Source: Pseudomonas wenzhouensis
GTDB lineage: Bacteria; Pseudomonadota; Gammaproteobacteria; Pseudomonadales; Pseudomonadaceae
DNA: 64,000 bases
NCBI RefSeq assembly: GCF_021029445.1
Contig: NZ_CP072610.1
Location: forward strand, 3,782,001-3,846,000
Direction: 5' to 3'
In this document: positions 1 to 10,080 of the stretch, piece by piece
How positions within the stretch are numbered: position 1 is the first letter of the stretch
Layout: each line of letters begins with the position of its first letter
Position numbers and translations under genes: made by a program
The notes under the pieces: generated by a model
What the model was told of the DNA's origin: nothing
What the model saw: the letters and a program-made list of their open reading frames with translations, nothing else
The model's database searches: none

Positions 1-915
1 GACGCGGTGCAGTATCTGCTGGTCGCGCACCACTGAGCTGATGAATACCGGCACACTGCTGGTCTGGCTCAGCTTGGACTTGAGCAGTTCCGCAGCGTCC
101 GGATTGGCGAAGGCTCCCACCTGGAGATACAGGCCAGAGGCTGCGAGTGAATCGTTTTTTTTTGCGTCGATCTGTACCGGCACCACCGCAGCGGCGTGCT
201 GCGTGGGCGGCGGCGAGTAGTGTTCGATGGGCTGCGACACGGGTTGCGCAACGGTCTGCACCGCGCTTGCCCTGGCCGGCTGGTTGTTGGCCAGTACCAG
301 CGGCACCGGACGGCCCTGTTGCGCCCACCACTCATGCGGGTCGATGCCTTCGACCTTGACCCGCGCAGTGCCTTTTTCAGCGAAGCCGAGCTTTTTGGCC
401 GCGGCAAAGGACAGGTCGATGATACGGTCGGAGTAGAACGGCCCACGGTCGTTGACCCGCAGGATCACCACCTTGTCGTTTTCCAGGTTGGTCACCCGTA
501 CGTAGCTGGGCAGCGGCAGCGTCTTGTGTGCCGCCGTCATGCCGTACAGATCGTAAGTCTCGCCATTGGCCGTGGCCTGGCCATGGAACTTGGTACCGTA
601 CCAGGAGGCCGGGCCGACCGCCTGGTAGCGCCGCGCATCCTGAATCGGGAAATACTGCTTGCCGAACACCACATAGGGGCTGGCCTTGACCGGTCCGTAG
701 TGCGGCATGGGAATGGCGTCCTGAATCTTCGAGACGTCGACATCCCACCAGGGCGCGCCATCCTTGTGCGGCCGGTTGTAATCATCAGGCCCGGAGATGC
801 CCGTCGACTGACCGGGCACCACAGCGGGCTGCGGTGCCCGATTGGACGAGCAACTCGCCAGCAGCAGGGCTGCCGTTATGCAGGCAGCCAGCGGCAGCAG
901 TTTGTGCGCACTCAT
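1..915 (-). CDS. rlpA: RlpA septal lytic transglycosylase, partial (C-terminus off the window)
   Basis: Outer-membrane lipoprotein that cleaves peptidoglycan lacking stem peptides at the septum. The reading frame runs leftward from an ATG at 915 and is still open at base 1, with 305 residues visible. An N-terminal lipoprotein signal ends in LLLASC (Cys22). The double-psi beta-barrel core lies near residues 85-175 (ASWYG, FHGQATANGE, RVNDRGPFYSDR), followed by a Pro/Gln-rich linker and the start of a SPOR domain (GLYLQVGAFANPDAAELLK) that would bind denuded septal glycan. Its ATG overlaps the mltB stop by 4 bp, so translation is probably coupled. Last gene seen of the proA-to-rlpA operon. Confidence 0.93.
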   Translation of the reverse strand, partial: MSAHKLLPLAACITAALLLASCSSNRAPQPAVVPGQSTGISGPDDYNRPHKDGAPWWDVDVSKIQDAIPMPHYGPVKASPYVVFGKQYFPIQDARRYQAVGPASWYGTKFHGQATANGETYDLYGMTAAHKTLPLPSYVRVTNLENDKVVILRVNDRGPFYSDRIIDLSFAAAKKLGFAEKGTARVKVEGIDPHEWWAQQGRPVPLVLANNQPARASAVQTVAQPVSQPIEHYSPPPTQHAAAVVPVQIDAKKNDSLAASGLYLQVGAFANPDAAELLKSKLSQTSSVPVFISSVVRDQQILHRV

Positions 916-1922
916 TGTTTACTCCGCGCTTCGACCAGCAGCTCAGCCAGTTGGTTGACCGCCATGGCATACATCACGCTGCGATTGTAGCGGGTGATGG
1001 TGTAGAAGTTGGGCAAACCGAACCAGTATTCGTCGCCTTGCGCACCTTCCAGACGAAATGCGGTCACCGGCAGATCTTCGGCCAACTTGTCCTGGCTCTG
1101 CCAGCCCAGTGCGCGCAGCTCGGCAACATTCTTCACCGGATCCAGGCCCTGGGTCAGGCCTTCGTCGACGCGCGCACCGCTGACCTCGACGCGACTGGCC
1201 ACCTGGCCGCCGGCCTGCCAGCCGTGACGTTTGAAATAGCTGGCGACACTGCCGATGGCATCGGTCGGGTTGCTCCAGATGTTGATATGGCCGTCACCGT
1301 CGAAGTCCACGGCATAGGCGCGGAAGCTGCTCGGCATGAACTGCGGCAAACCCATTGCGCCGGCGTAAGAACCCTTGAGGGTAATCGGGTCGACCTGCTC
1401 CTCACGGGTCAGCAGCAGAAACTCGCGCAGCTCCTTGCGGAAGAACGGCGCACGCGGCGGATAATCGAAGGCCAGGGTCGACAGGGCGTCCATCACCCGC
1501 CAACTACCGGTGTTGCCGCCATAGAAGGTTTCCACGCCGATGATGGCGACGATGAACTGCGGCGGTACACCGTACTCGGCTTCGGCCTTCTCCAGTGCAG
1601 CCTGGTTGTTTTTCCAGAATTCCACACCCTGGGCGATGCGCTTGTCGGTAATGAAGATCGGCCGGTATTCCTTCCAGGGTTTGACCTTCTCGGCCGGACG
1701 CGAGATGGCATCGAGAATCGCCTGCTTGCGCTCGACATCGGCGAACAGCGCGTACAGCTGCTCGCTGGCGAAACCGTAGTCACGGGTCATTTCCTCGACG
1801 AACTCGGTCACCTGCGGCGAGTTCTGGTAATCGGCAGCCAACGCCTGGGCGCCGCCACCGAGCACCCCGGCCAGACCTACGCCCATGAATGCCCGAGCGG
1901 CCCAACTGCGCAATGCATGCAT
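912..1922 (-). CDS. mltB: Lytic murein transglycosylase B (GH103 family)
   Basis: Periplasmic enzyme that cleaves the MurNAc-GlcNAc bond to give 1,6-anhydro-muropeptides. It has 336 residues, with a cleavable Sec signal over residues 1-29 and no lipobox Cys, so it is probably the soluble (SltB1-like) form rather than a lipoprotein. The catalytic Glu is in GVETFYGGNTG (about E131). Other family motifs are GSYAGAMGLPQFMPSSF and DFDGDGHINIW. It sits 19 bp after rodA and overlaps rlpA by 4 bp in an elongasome operon. The family call is secure; MltB versus SltB1 naming is a matter of convention. Confidence 0.95.
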   Translation of the reverse strand: MHALRSWAARAFMGVGLAGVLGGGAQALAADYQNSPQVTEFVEEMTRDYGFASEQLYALFADVERKQAILDAISRPAEKVKPWKEYRPIFITDKRIAQGVEFWKNNQAALEKAEAEYGVPPQFIVAIIGVETFYGGNTGSWRVMDALSTLAFDYPPRAPFFRKELREFLLLTREEQVDPITLKGSYAGAMGLPQFMPSSFRAYAVDFDGDGHINIWSNPTDAIGSVASYFKRHGWQAGGQVASRVEVSGARVDEGLTQGLDPVKNVAELRALGWQSQDKLAEDLPVTAFRLEGAQGDEYWFGLPNFYTITRYNRSVMYAMAVNQLAELLVEARSKQ

Positions 1923-1941
1923 TTAACTCAAAACCCCCAAA

Positions 1942-3087
1942 TCAAACCTGAGCGATCCACTTTCTGTGGGTGTGGATCGCCATCAATATCCCGAAGCCTG
2001 ACAACAGCGTGACCAGATGGGTTCCGCCGTAGCTAATGAAGGGCAACGGCACCCCAACCACCGGCAACAGTCCGCTGACCATACCGATGTTGACGAATAC
2101 GTAGACGAAGAAGGTCATGGTCAACGCACCCGCCAGCAACTTGCCGAACAGCGTCTGAGCCTGGACGGTAATCACCAGACCGCGAGCAAGCAACAGCAGG
2201 TACAACAACAGCAACAAACAGACGCCAACCAGGCCGAACTCCTCCGCAAGCACGGCAATGATAAAGTCCGTATGGCTTTCCGGCAAAAAATCCAGGTGCG
2301 ACTGCGTGCCCAGCAGCCAGCCCTTGCCCAGCACGCCCCCGGAGCCGATCGCCGCCTTGGACTGGATGATGTTCCAGCCTGCCCCCAGCGGATCACTCTC
2401 CGGATTGAGGAAGGTCAGCACGCGGCGCTTCTGGTAGTCGTGCATGACGAAGTACCACATGCCTATCGCAATCGGCACCACCGCCGCCGCTGCACCGACA
2501 ATCCAGCGCCACTGCAGACCGGCCATGAACACGACGAAAGCGCCCGACGCCAGTACCAGCAGCGAAGTGCCGAGATCCGGCTGCTTGAGGATCAGCACGA
2601 AAGGCACGCCAATCATCGCCAGGCTGATGACGATGTGCTTGAAGCGCGGCGGCAGGTTATGCCGCGACAGGTACCAGGCGATGGTCATCGGCATGATGAT
2701 CTTCATCAGCTCTGACGGCTGGAAACGGATCACGCCGGGGATGTTGATCCAGCGCGTCGCGCCCATCGCCGTGTGTCCCATCACCTCCACTACCGCCAAC
2801 AGGGCAACCCCAATGAGATAGGCGAGCGGCACCCAGCGCGCCATGAAGCGCGGGTCGAACTGGGCGATCACCACCACCCCGACCATGCCGATACCGAAGG
2901 AGGACGCCTGCTTGAGCAGCAAATCGATGTTCTTGCCACTGGCCGAATACAGGATGAACAGGCTGCCGGCCCCCAGAACCAGCAGCAGTAACAGCAACCA
3001 GCCATCGATATGCATGCGCTGCAACAGGGTGGCGCGACGGCGCAGCACATCCTCGTCGGACAGGGTACGGTCGAAATTACTGATCAT
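1942..3087 (-). CDS. rodA: Rod-shape SEDS glycosyltransferase RodA
   Basis: Inner-membrane peptidoglycan glycosyltransferase of the elongasome, partner of PBP2. It is 381 residues long, typical of the family, with about ten hydrophobic segments. The SEDS C-terminal signature VGVPLPFISYGGTHLVTL and the preceding loop GAGWNIIQSKAAIGSGG are intact. Its ATG overlaps the mrdA stop by 4 bp, which fits the obligate RodA-PBP2 pairing. Nothing unusual was seen. Confidence 0.97.
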   Translation of the reverse strand: MISNFDRTLSDEDVLRRRATLLQRMHIDGWLLLLLLVLGAGSLFILYSASGKNIDLLLKQASSFGIGMVGVVVIAQFDPRFMARWVPLAYLIGVALLAVVEVMGHTAMGATRWINIPGVIRFQPSELMKIIMPMTIAWYLSRHNLPPRFKHIVISLAMIGVPFVLILKQPDLGTSLLVLASGAFVVFMAGLQWRWIVGAAAAVVPIAIGMWYFVMHDYQKRRVLTFLNPESDPLGAGWNIIQSKAAIGSGGVLGKGWLLGTQSHLDFLPESHTDFIIAVLAEEFGLVGVCLLLLLYLLLLARGLVITVQAQTLFGKLLAGALTMTFFVYVFVNIGMVSGLLPVVGVPLPFISYGGTHLVTLLSGFGILMAIHTHRKWIAQV

Positions 3088-4976
3088 CGCTGGCTGACCT
3101 CGGCAGGCTTGGGCATCGCGAACTCGGCCTTGAGCTGACCGGTTTCCTTGTCCAGCAGCCAGGCGTCCATGACCTGCTTGACCACTGGCGCGGCGACGCC
3201 AGAGCCGGACTCACCGTTTTCCACCATCACCGCGACGGCGATCTGCGGGTTGTTCGCAGGCGCAAAACCGACGAACAGGGCATGGTCGCGGTGACGTTCC
3301 TGGAGTTTTTCACGGTCGTACTTCTCGCCCTGCTTGATCGCCACCACCTGCGCCGTACCGCTCTTACCGGCAATGCGATAGACCGAGCTGTCGCCGACCT
3401 TGCGCGCCGTGCCACGGGGGCCATGCAGCACTTCTTCCATGCCATGGATGCCGTACTCCCAGAACTTCGGATCACGCAGGACGATATCCGGCATCGGGTT
3501 GGGATCCACGGGCAAGTGCCCGCCGACGCTCCTGGCCAGGTGCGGACGAATCCACTTGCCGCGTGTGGCCATCAGCGCCGTGGCCTGCGCCAGCTGTAGC
3601 GGTGTGGTCTGCATATAACCCTGGCCAATGCCGAGAATCAGCGTCTCGCCCGGGTACCAGGGCTGGCGGTAACGCGCCCGCTTCCAGTCGCGCGAAGGCA
3701 TGAGGCCGGCGGTTTCCTCGAACATGTCCAGCGCCACGCGCTGACCGAGGCCGAAACGGCTCATGTAGTCGTGCATACGATCGATGCCCATCTTGTGCGC
3801 CAGATCGTAAAAGTAGGTGTCGTTGGAACGGGCGATGGCCAGGTTGAGATCGACCCAGCCATCACCGCTGCGGTTCCAGTTACGGTACTTGTGGCTGTGA
3901 TTGGGCAACTGATAGAAGCCGGGGTCGAACACCCGGCTCTGCGGCGTGACCACGCCAGCATCGAGACCGGCTACGGCCACCATCGGCTTGATGGTCGAGC
4001 CCGGCGGATAGAGGCCACGCAATACGCGGTTGTACAGCGGCTGGTCGATGGAGTCGCGCAGCTCGCCATAGGCCTTGAAACTGATGCCGGTGACGAAGGG
4101 ATTCGGATCGAAACTGGGCTGGCTGACCATCGCCAGCACTTCGCCATTGTTCGGATCAAGGGCCACCACCGCGCCACGACGCCCGCCGAGGGCATTCTCG
4201 GCCGCCTCCTGCAGGTGTACATCGAGACCGAGGACGATGTCCTTGCCCGGTTTCGGATCGACGCGATTGAGCACACGCAGGACACGACCACGCGCGTTGG
4301 TCTCGACCTCTTCGTAGCCTACTTCGCCGTGCAGCTCATCTTCGTAAAAGCGCTCGATACCCGTCTTGCCGATATGGTGGGTGCCGGCGTAATCGGTTGG
4401 GTCGAGACGCTTGAGTTCCTGCTCGTTGATCCGCCCGACATAGCCGACCGAATGAGCGAAATGCTCCTGCTGCGGGTAATGCCGCACCAACTGCGCAGCC
4501 ACCTCGACACCCGGCAGGCGGAACTGATTGACCGCGATGCGGGCGATCTGCTCCTCGGACAGCTCGAACAGAATCGGCACCGGCTCGAACGGACGCCGCC
4601 CCTGGCGCACGCGGCGCTCGAACAGGGCACGATCATCCTCGCTGAGTTCCAGCACCTCGACCACCGCATCGAGCACGCTCGGCCAGTCACCGGCGCGTTC
4701 GCGGGTCACGGTCAGACTAAAGCTGGGGCGGTTGTCGGCGATGATCACGCCGTTGCGGTCGAAGATCAGCCCGCGGGTCGGCGGGATCGGCTGCACGTGG
4801 ATGCGGTTGTTTTCCGCAAGGGTGCTGTGATGCTCGTACTGAATCACCTGCAGGTAGTACATGCGCATGATCAGCACGCAGGTCAGCAGGATGATCACGG
4901 CGCCGCCAACGAGCACCCGGCGCTTGACCAGGCGAGCATCCTTTTCATGATCCTTGAGGCGAATCGGCTGCGGCAT
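3084..4976 (-). CDS. mrdA: Penicillin-binding protein 2 (elongasome transpeptidase)
   Basis: Class B PBP that cross-links peptidoglycan during cell elongation. I place the start at the ATG at 4976 (MPQPIRLKDH), giving 630 residues; an in-frame upstream ATG at 5045 would run into rlmH. There is one membrane anchor at about residues 21-45 and a PBP dimerisation domain. The transpeptidase motifs are STIK (S327-K330), SND (S384-D386) and KSGT (538-541). It lies 10 bp after rlmH and overlaps rodA by 4 bp. All catalytic motifs are intact. Confidence 0.96.
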   Translation of the reverse strand: MPQPIRLKDHEKDARLVKRRVLVGGAVIILLTCVLIMRMYYLQVIQYEHHSTLAENNRIHVQPIPPTRGLIFDRNGVIIADNRPSFSLTVTRERAGDWPSVLDAVVEVLELSEDDRALFERRVRQGRRPFEPVPILFELSEEQIARIAVNQFRLPGVEVAAQLVRHYPQQEHFAHSVGYVGRINEQELKRLDPTDYAGTHHIGKTGIERFYEDELHGEVGYEEVETNARGRVLRVLNRVDPKPGKDIVLGLDVHLQEAAENALGGRRGAVVALDPNNGEVLAMVSQPSFDPNPFVTGISFKAYGELRDSIDQPLYNRVLRGLYPPGSTIKPMVAVAGLDAGVVTPQSRVFDPGFYQLPNHSHKYRNWNRSGDGWVDLNLAIARSNDTYFYDLAHKMGIDRMHDYMSRFGLGQRVALDMFEETAGLMPSRDWKRARYRQPWYPGETLILGIGQGYMQTTPLQLAQATALMATRGKWIRPHLARSVGGHLPVDPNPMPDIVLRDPKFWEYGIHGMEEVLHGPRGTARKVGDSSVYRIAGKSGTAQVVAIKQGEKYDREKLQERHRDHALFVGFAPANNPQIAVAVMVENGESGSGVAAPVVKQVMDAWLLDKETGQLKAEFAMPKPAEVSQR

Positions 4977-4986
4977 GACTAAGTGA

Positions 4987-5454
4987 TCACTTGTGGTACG
5001 GGTGGCCGGACAATACGGTCCAGGCGCGGTAAATCTGCTCGCCAAGCAGGATACGCACCAGCGGATGGGGCAGGGTCAGCGGCGACAGCGACCAGCGCTG
5101 CTCACTGCGCGCGCACACTTCCGGCGCCAGCCCTTCCGGGCCGCCGACCATGAGGTTGACGTTGCGCGCATCGAGACGCCAGCGCTCCAGCTCCGCTGCC
5201 AGTTGCTCGGTGCTCCAGGGCTTGCCATGGACCTCCAGCGTGACGATACGTTCGCCGGGCTGCACCTTGCTCAGCATGGCCTCGCCCTCCTGACGGATCA
5301 GGCGGGCGAAATCGGCATTCTTGCCACGGGTGTTGAGGGGAATTTCCACCAGTTCCAGCGGCAGCTCGGCCGGCAGGCGCTTGACGTACTCCTGCCAGCC
5401 CTCCTCGACCCAGCGCGGCATGCGCGAACCGACAGCGATCAGCTTGATCCGCAT
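4987..5454 (-). CDS. rlmH: 23S rRNA (pseudouridine1915-N3)-methyltransferase RlmH
   Basis: SPOUT-class methyltransferase that methylates pseudouridine 1915 of 23S rRNA on 70S ribosomes. Starting at MRIKLIAVG (5454) gives 155 residues, the usual family length; a longer upstream reading would overlap rsfS. The SAM-binding knot shows [13 protein letters not shown], and the C-terminus ends in HPYHK as expected. The rsfS stop and this ATG share one base (TAATG). Confidence 0.96.
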   Translation of the reverse strand: MRIKLIAVGSRMPRWVEEGWQEYVKRLPAELPLELVEIPLNTRGKNADFARLIRQEGEAMLSKVQPGERIVTLEVHGKPWSTEQLAAELERWRLDARNVNLMVGGPEGLAPEVCARSEQRWSLSPLTLPHPLVRILLGEQIYRAWTVLSGHPYHK

Positions 5455-5822
5455 TACTCGGCGCTGTGCTGGGCGCGACTCTGCTCGGCGCCCTGCCACA
5501 GGCGCTCGAGATCATAGAACTGACGCGCGGTCGGCAGCATCACGTGTACGACGATGTCGCCCAGGTCGAGCAGGGCCCATTCGCCGCTGTCCAGACCTTC
5601 GCTACCGATGGGGCGCACGCCCTGCTCCTTGACCTTCTCCAGCACGTTTTCCACCAGGGATTTGACCTGACGGCTGGAGCTACCGCTGGCGATCACCATG
5701 AAGTCGGTGATGCTGGTCTTGTCCTTGACGTCGATCACGGTGATGTCGGTCGCCTTGATCTCTTCCAGCGCCGCCACGGCGATCTTGACCAGCTCGTCGC
5801 TGGGCATATTCTGCTTGCTCAT
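5454..5822 (-). CDS. rsfS: Ribosomal silencing factor RsfS
   Basis: Binds uL14 on the 50S subunit and blocks subunit joining during starvation. It has 122 residues with the conserved core [22 protein letters not shown], the [21 protein letters not shown] block and the [10 protein letters not shown] motif. A short acidic/Gln-rich tail follows. It sits between nadD and rlmH, the standard gamma-proteobacterial order. Confidence 0.96.
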   Translation of the reverse strand: MSKQNMPSDELVKIAVAALEEIKATDITVIDVKDKTSITDFMVIASGSSSRQVKSLVENVLEKVKEQGVRPIGSEGLDSGEWALLDLGDIVVHVMLPTARQFYDLERLWQGAEQSRAQHSAE

Positions 5823-5872
5823 AAAAACTCATTTGCCTCGTGTAATGGACGCCAGCGCACCTGCGCGGCGTT

Positions 5873-6532
5873 TCAAGCATTAGGCGCACGGTACAGATCG
5901 TGCGCCTGAATATAGGCCAATACCGCATCGGGCAGCAGGTAGCGCGCCGAGCGGCCGGATGCCAGTAAATGGCGGATCTGCGTGGCGGAAATCGCCAGCG
6001 GAGTCTGCCAGATGAAACTGATTTGCCCACCTGCACCCTGCAGGCTGAGCGGGTCGCTGACACTGCGCGCGGCCAGCAGATCGCGCAGCGCCTCCGGCGC
6101 TTCGCTGTCGGCATCCGGCCGTTGCAGCACCAACAGGTGGCCGTGCTGCAGAAATTCCTGCCAGCGATGCCAACTGGGCAAGCCGCAGAAGGCATCCCAA
6201 CCGAGCAACAAGAACAGCTGATCGTCCGCTGCCAGTTCGGCGCGTATCGACTCCAGCGTATCCACCGTGTAGGACGGCTTGTCGCGACGCAGCTCGCGGT
6301 CATCGACCGTCAGCAGCGTTTCCCCCTCTACCGCCAGCTCGACCATCGCCAAGCGCTGCTCGGCCGTGGCCTGCGGCAGATCACGGTGCGGCGGCCTGGC
6401 GCTGGGGATCAGCCGCAGCTCGTCCAGCACCATGAACTCGGCCACTTCCAGCGCCGCACGCAGGTGCCCGTTGTGCACCGGGTTGAAGGTACCGCCGAGC
6501 AGGCCGATGCGTCGGGCGCCGATCCGTTTCAT
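5873..6532 (-). CDS. nadD: Nicotinate-nucleotide adenylyltransferase
   Basis: Transfers AMP from ATP to nicotinate mononucleotide, making deamido-NAD in NAD synthesis. 219 residues. The nucleotidyltransferase motif [16 protein letters not shown] lies at about residues 9-24 and the C-terminal [13 protein letters not shown] carries the second ATP-binding signature. The ATG directly abuts the proA stop codon, so it is co-translated with proA. Confidence 0.96.
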   Translation of the reverse strand: MKRIGARRIGLLGGTFNPVHNGHLRAALEVAEFMVLDELRLIPSARPPHRDLPQATAEQRLAMVELAVEGETLLTVDDRELRRDKPSYTVDTLESIRAELAADDQLFLLLGWDAFCGLPSWHRWQEFLQHGHLLVLQRPDADSEAPEALRDLLAARSVSDPLSLQGAGGQISFIWQTPLAISATQIRHLLASGRSARYLLPDAVLAYIQAHDLYRAPNA

Positions 6533-7798
6533 TTATGTGCGAATGTGTCCGTCGCCGAAGACCACGTACTTCTCGCTGGTCAGCCCTTCCAGGCCGACCG
6601 GGCCACGGGCGTGCAGCTTGTCGGTGGAAATGCCGATCTCCGCGCCCAGGCCGTACTCGAAACCATCGGCGAAGCGGGTCGAGGCATTGACCATCACCGA
6701 CGCGGAGTCAACCTCGGTAAGGAAGCGCCGCGCATCACTGAAGTTCTCGGTGATGATCGCATCGGTGTGCTGCGAACCGTAGTGGTTGATGTGCTCGATG
6801 GCCGCCTCCAGCGAGTCGACGATGCGAATCGCCAGAATCGGCGCGTTGTATTCGGCGAACCAGTCGTCTTCGCTCGCTTCCAGCACATCGCTGCCGAGCA
6901 GTTCGCGGGTGGCGGTATCGCCGCGCAGCTCAACGCCCTTGTCGCGGTAGATGGCCGCCAGCGGCGGCAGCACCTTGGCGGCCACGGCAGCGTGTACCAA
7001 CAAGGTTTCCATGGCGTTGCACGGCGAATAACGCTGGGTCTTGGCGTTATCACAGACGCGAATGGCCTTGTCCAGGTCGGCCGCGACATCGACATAAACG
7101 TGGCAAACGCCGTCCAGGTGCTTGATCACCGGCACCTTGGCGTCGCGGCTGATGCGCTCGATCAGCCCCTTGCCACCGCGCGGCACGATCACGTCGACGA
7201 ACTTCGGCATGGCGATCAGCTCGCCCACCGCAGCGCGGTCGGTGGTTTCCACCACCTGCACGGCAGCCGCCGGCAAATCAGCCTCGGCCAGACCCTGCTG
7301 AATGCAGCGGGCAATCGCCTGGTTGGAATGAATCGCTTCGGAACCACCACGCAGGATAGTGGCGTTGCCGGACTTCAGGCACAGGCTGGCGGCATCGATG
7401 GTCACGTTCGGCCGCGACTCGTAGATGATGCCGATCACGCCCAGCGGCACGCGCATCTTGCCCACCTGAATACCGGACGGCAGGTAGCGCATGCCCTGAA
7501 TCTCGCCAATCGGATCAGGCAGGGTCGCCACCTGGCGCAGGCCTTCGATCATGCTGTCGATCACCTTCGGCGTCAGCGCCAGGCGGTCGACCATGGCCGG
7601 CTCCAGGCCGCTGGCGCGAGCAGCGGCCAGGTCCAGCTCATTGGCAGCAGCCAGCTCGGCGCGCGCGGCGTCGAGGGCATTGGCAGCAGCCTGCAACGCG
7701 CGATTCTTCTGCGCGGTGCTGGCACGGGCGAGCACCTTTGATGCCTGGCGGGCGGCCCGGCCCAGGCGGGTCATGTAGTCGTGCACGGACTCGGTCAT
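6533..7798 (-). CDS. proA: Gamma-glutamyl phosphate reductase
   Basis: NADPH-dependent reduction of gamma-glutamyl phosphate to the semialdehyde in proline synthesis. 421 residues, full length for the family. The catalytic Cys is in [35 protein letters not shown] and VPRGGKGLI match the ProA fold. It is the first gene of the leftward operon through nadD, rsfS, rlmH, mrdA, rodA, mltB and rlpA, so the operon promoter should lie in the 7799-8031 divergent gap. Confidence 0.96.
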   Translation of the reverse strand: MTESVHDYMTRLGRAARQASKVLARASTAQKNRALQAAANALDAARAELAAANELDLAAARASGLEPAMVDRLALTPKVIDSMIEGLRQVATLPDPIGEIQGMRYLPSGIQVGKMRVPLGVIGIIYESRPNVTIDAASLCLKSGNATILRGGSEAIHSNQAIARCIQQGLAEADLPAAAVQVVETTDRAAVGELIAMPKFVDVIVPRGGKGLIERISRDAKVPVIKHLDGVCHVYVDVAADLDKAIRVCDNAKTQRYSPCNAMETLLVHAAVAAKVLPPLAAIYRDKGVELRGDTATRELLGSDVLEASEDDWFAEYNAPILAIRIVDSLEAAIEHINHYGSQHTDAIITENFSDARRFLTEVDSASVMVNASTRFADGFEYGLGAEIGISTDKLHARGPVGLEGLTSEKYVVFGDGHIRT

Positions 7799-8031
7799 GG
7801 CGGCGGAGGTCTGGCAGTTGGAAAAAGGGGCTGATTATAGCGGGCTCGCGAGGCTGCGCCCAGCGGCGTCTGGCAAGCGGTACAGGATGCCGACCTGAAA
7901 CGCGGCAACGACAGGCCGAACACGCCACCCCGGCCAGCCAAACCCGATACAGACCCATTCAGGCAATTTTAAGGTGCTTGTTGTTATGCTCGCCGCCCGA
8001 ATCAGCCCACTTCGAGCCCTGCGCATAGATC

Positions 8032-8748
8032 ATGCCCGCCACACCGCCCTCAAACCTGCCCTGGCCCGGCGCCAGGCCATTGCCGGATAGCTTCTTCGAC
8101 CGCGACGCTCAGCTGCTCGCCCGTGAGCTGCTCGGCAAGGTGATTCGCCATCGCGTCGCCGGGCTATGGCTGAGCGCCCGGATCATCGAGACCGAGGCCT
8201 ACTACCTGGTCGACAAGGGCAGCCACGCTTCGCTCGGCTACACCGAGAAACGCAAGGCACTGTTCGCCGACGGCGGGCACATCTATATGTATTACGCGCG
8301 CGGTGGCGACTCGCTGAACTTCAGCGCTCGGGGCGCAGGCAATGCCGTGCTGATCAAATCCGGCCATCCGTGGCTGGATGCGGTCAGCGGTGCCGAGGCA
8401 CTCGCGGCCATGCAATGCAACAACCCGGACACCCAGGGCCGGCCCCGCGCCCCCGAACGACTGTGTGCCGGGCAAACCCTGCTATGCAAGGCGCTGGGCC
8501 TGAAAGTGCCGGACTGGGATGCACGCCGCTTCGACCTGCAACGGCTGTTCGTCGAGGACGTTGGCCAGCAGCCGCAGTCGATCATCCAGTGCGCGCGCCT
8601 GGGCATCCCCAAGGGCCGCGACGAACATCTGCCCTACCGTTTCGTCGACGCGCAGTACGCACGCCACTGCACGCGCAACCCGCTGCGTCGTGGGCAGGTC
8701 GAAGGACGTGACTATCAACACCATGCGCTGGAGCCCAGCCCATCATGA
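8032..8748 (+). CDS. mpg: 3-methyladenine DNA glycosylase (AAG/MPG family)
   Basis: Base-excision-repair glycosylase of the alkyladenine glycosylase fold. 238 residues. The family blocks IIETEAYYLVDKGSHAS, LFADGGHIYMYYARGG and the C-terminal LPYRFVD can be seen; the Glu of the ETEAYY block corresponds to the catalytic Glu. The ATG follows a short divergent gap with proA. The last codons overlap the start of the DedA-PAP2 gene by 4 bp, so the two are likely co-translated. Confidence 0.88.
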   Translation: MPATPPSNLPWPGARPLPDSFFDRDAQLLARELLGKVIRHRVAGLWLSARIIETEAYYLVDKGSHASLGYTEKRKALFADGGHIYMYYARGGDSLNFSARGAGNAVLIKSGHPWLDAVSGAEALAAMQCNNPDTQGRPRAPERLCAGQTLLCKALGLKVPDWDARRFDLQRLFVEDVGQQPQSIIQCARLGIPKGRDEHLPYRFVDAQYARHCTRNPLRRGQVEGRDYQHHALEPSPS

Positions 8749-10061
8749 TGCAGTGGTTCGACAGCATGAACACCTGGCTGCAAGCCAGCCCGCAGTGGCT
8801 GGCATTGGCCATTTTCCTGGTCGCCTGCCTGGAGTGCCTGGCAATCGCCGGCATCATCATCCCCGGCACCGTGGTGCTGTTCACTCTCGCAGCGCTGGCC
8901 GGCAATGGCGCCCTGGAGTTGTGGCAAACGCTGTTGCTCGCCTATGCAGGTGGCCTGCTCGGTGATGCGATTTCCTACACCTTGGGTCGCCGTTTCCATC
9001 AGGGTATCCGGCGCCTGCCGGTGCTGCGCGAGCATCCCGAGTGGCTGATCGGCGCCGAGAACTACTTCCAGCGTTACGGAGTAATCAGCCTGCTGGTCGG
9101 CCGCTATATCGGCCCACTGCGGCCGATGCTGCCACTGGTGGCCGGCATGCTGGATATGCCTGCAGTGCGCTTCGCGCTGGTCAGCATACTTGCCGCTGCC
9201 GGCTGGGCAGTCGCCTACATGCTGCCTGGCTGGGCCACTGGCGCGGCCTTGCGCCTGCCGCTACCGGAAGGCTTCTGGGGCGCTGCCGGCATCGTCTGTG
9301 CCGGCCTGGCGGTGGTGGTGTTGCTGATCATCCAGGCCAGCCTGCGTGAAAGGCGCTGGGCCGCCAGCCTGGCCGCATTGCTCGGCGCCATCGCCCTGGC
9401 CGCGCTGCTGATCGGCTTTCCCCATCTGGACAGCCTCGATCAGGGACTGATGACCCTGGTGCAGGACGAACGCAGCCGTGCCTTCGATGCCATCGCGGTG
9501 CTGATCACCCGCCTCGGCGACTTCCATGTGCAACTGGCTACCGGCACCCTGCTGATCGTGCTGCTTTTGGCAGCACGTCGCTGGCAGGCCGGCCTGTTCG
9601 TCACGGCCAGCCTGCTGCTGGCCGCCACCGCCACCACCATCCTGAAGCACCTGCTGGAGCGCACACGCCCGGATGTCCTGCTACACCCCCTGGAGAGCTA
9701 CAGCCTGCCGAGCGGCCATACCTCGGCGGCGTTCGCGTTCTTTCTGGCCCTGGGTGTACTTGCAGGACGCGGCAGCGCGGCACGGACACGTCTGAGTTGG
9801 CTGGTGGTAGCCACGCTACCGGCCCTGGCCATCGCCCTGTCGCGGGTCTACCTGGGCGTGCACTGGCCCAGCGACATCATCGCTGGCGCCCTGGTAGCCC
9901 TGACCAGTTGCGCCCTCAGCCTGGCTCTGGTTCAGCGCGCCGCGCCGATGCAGGCCCTGCCGGCCAGAGTGTGGTGGCTGGTGATTCCGGCATGCGCCGC
10001 ATTGTTCGGTGCCATGGTCACCTGGGAGCTATCGACGGCCCTGCTGCGCTATCGCTATTGA
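8745..10061 (+). CDS. DedA/VTT-domain membrane protein fused to a PAP2 lipid phosphatase
   Basis: A 438-residue inner-membrane protein with two joined modules. The first, about residues 15-200, is a DedA/SNARE-associated (VTT) domain with GIIIPGTVVLF, GDAISYTLGRRFH and FQRYGVISLLVGRYIGPLRP. The second, about residues 230-435, is a PAP2 domain with all three phosphatase signatures: KHLLERTRPD, LPSGHTSAAF and SRVYLGVHWPSDIIAG. The DedA part probably acts as a lipid scramblase or flippase and the PAP2 part as an undecaprenyl-pyrophosphate or phosphatidate phosphatase (inference). It overlaps mpg by 4 bp. Confidence 0.88.
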   Translation: MMQWFDSMNTWLQASPQWLALAIFLVACLECLAIAGIIIPGTVVLFTLAALAGNGALELWQTLLLAYAGGLLGDAISYTLGRRFHQGIRRLPVLREHPEWLIGAENYFQRYGVISLLVGRYIGPLRPMLPLVAGMLDMPAVRFALVSILAAAGWAVAYMLPGWATGAALRLPLPEGFWGAAGIVCAGLAVVVLLIIQASLRERRWAASLAALLGAIALAALLIGFPHLDSLDQGLMTLVQDERSRAFDAIAVLITRLGDFHVQLATGTLLIVLLLAARRWQAGLFVTASLLLAATATTILKHLLERTRPDVLLHPLESYSLPSGHTSAAFAFFLALGVLAGRGSAARTRLSWLVVATLPALAIALSRVYLGVHWPSDIIAGALVALTSCALSLALVQRAAPMQALPARVWWLVIPACAALFGAMVTWELSTALLRYRY

Positions 10062-10080
10062 ACAAGGCGTGACGGGCAAT

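Noticed and set aside
5969..7741. A 590-codon plus-strand frame opposite nadD and proA
   Set aside because: Antisense shadow of two well-identified genes, with no recognisable protein.
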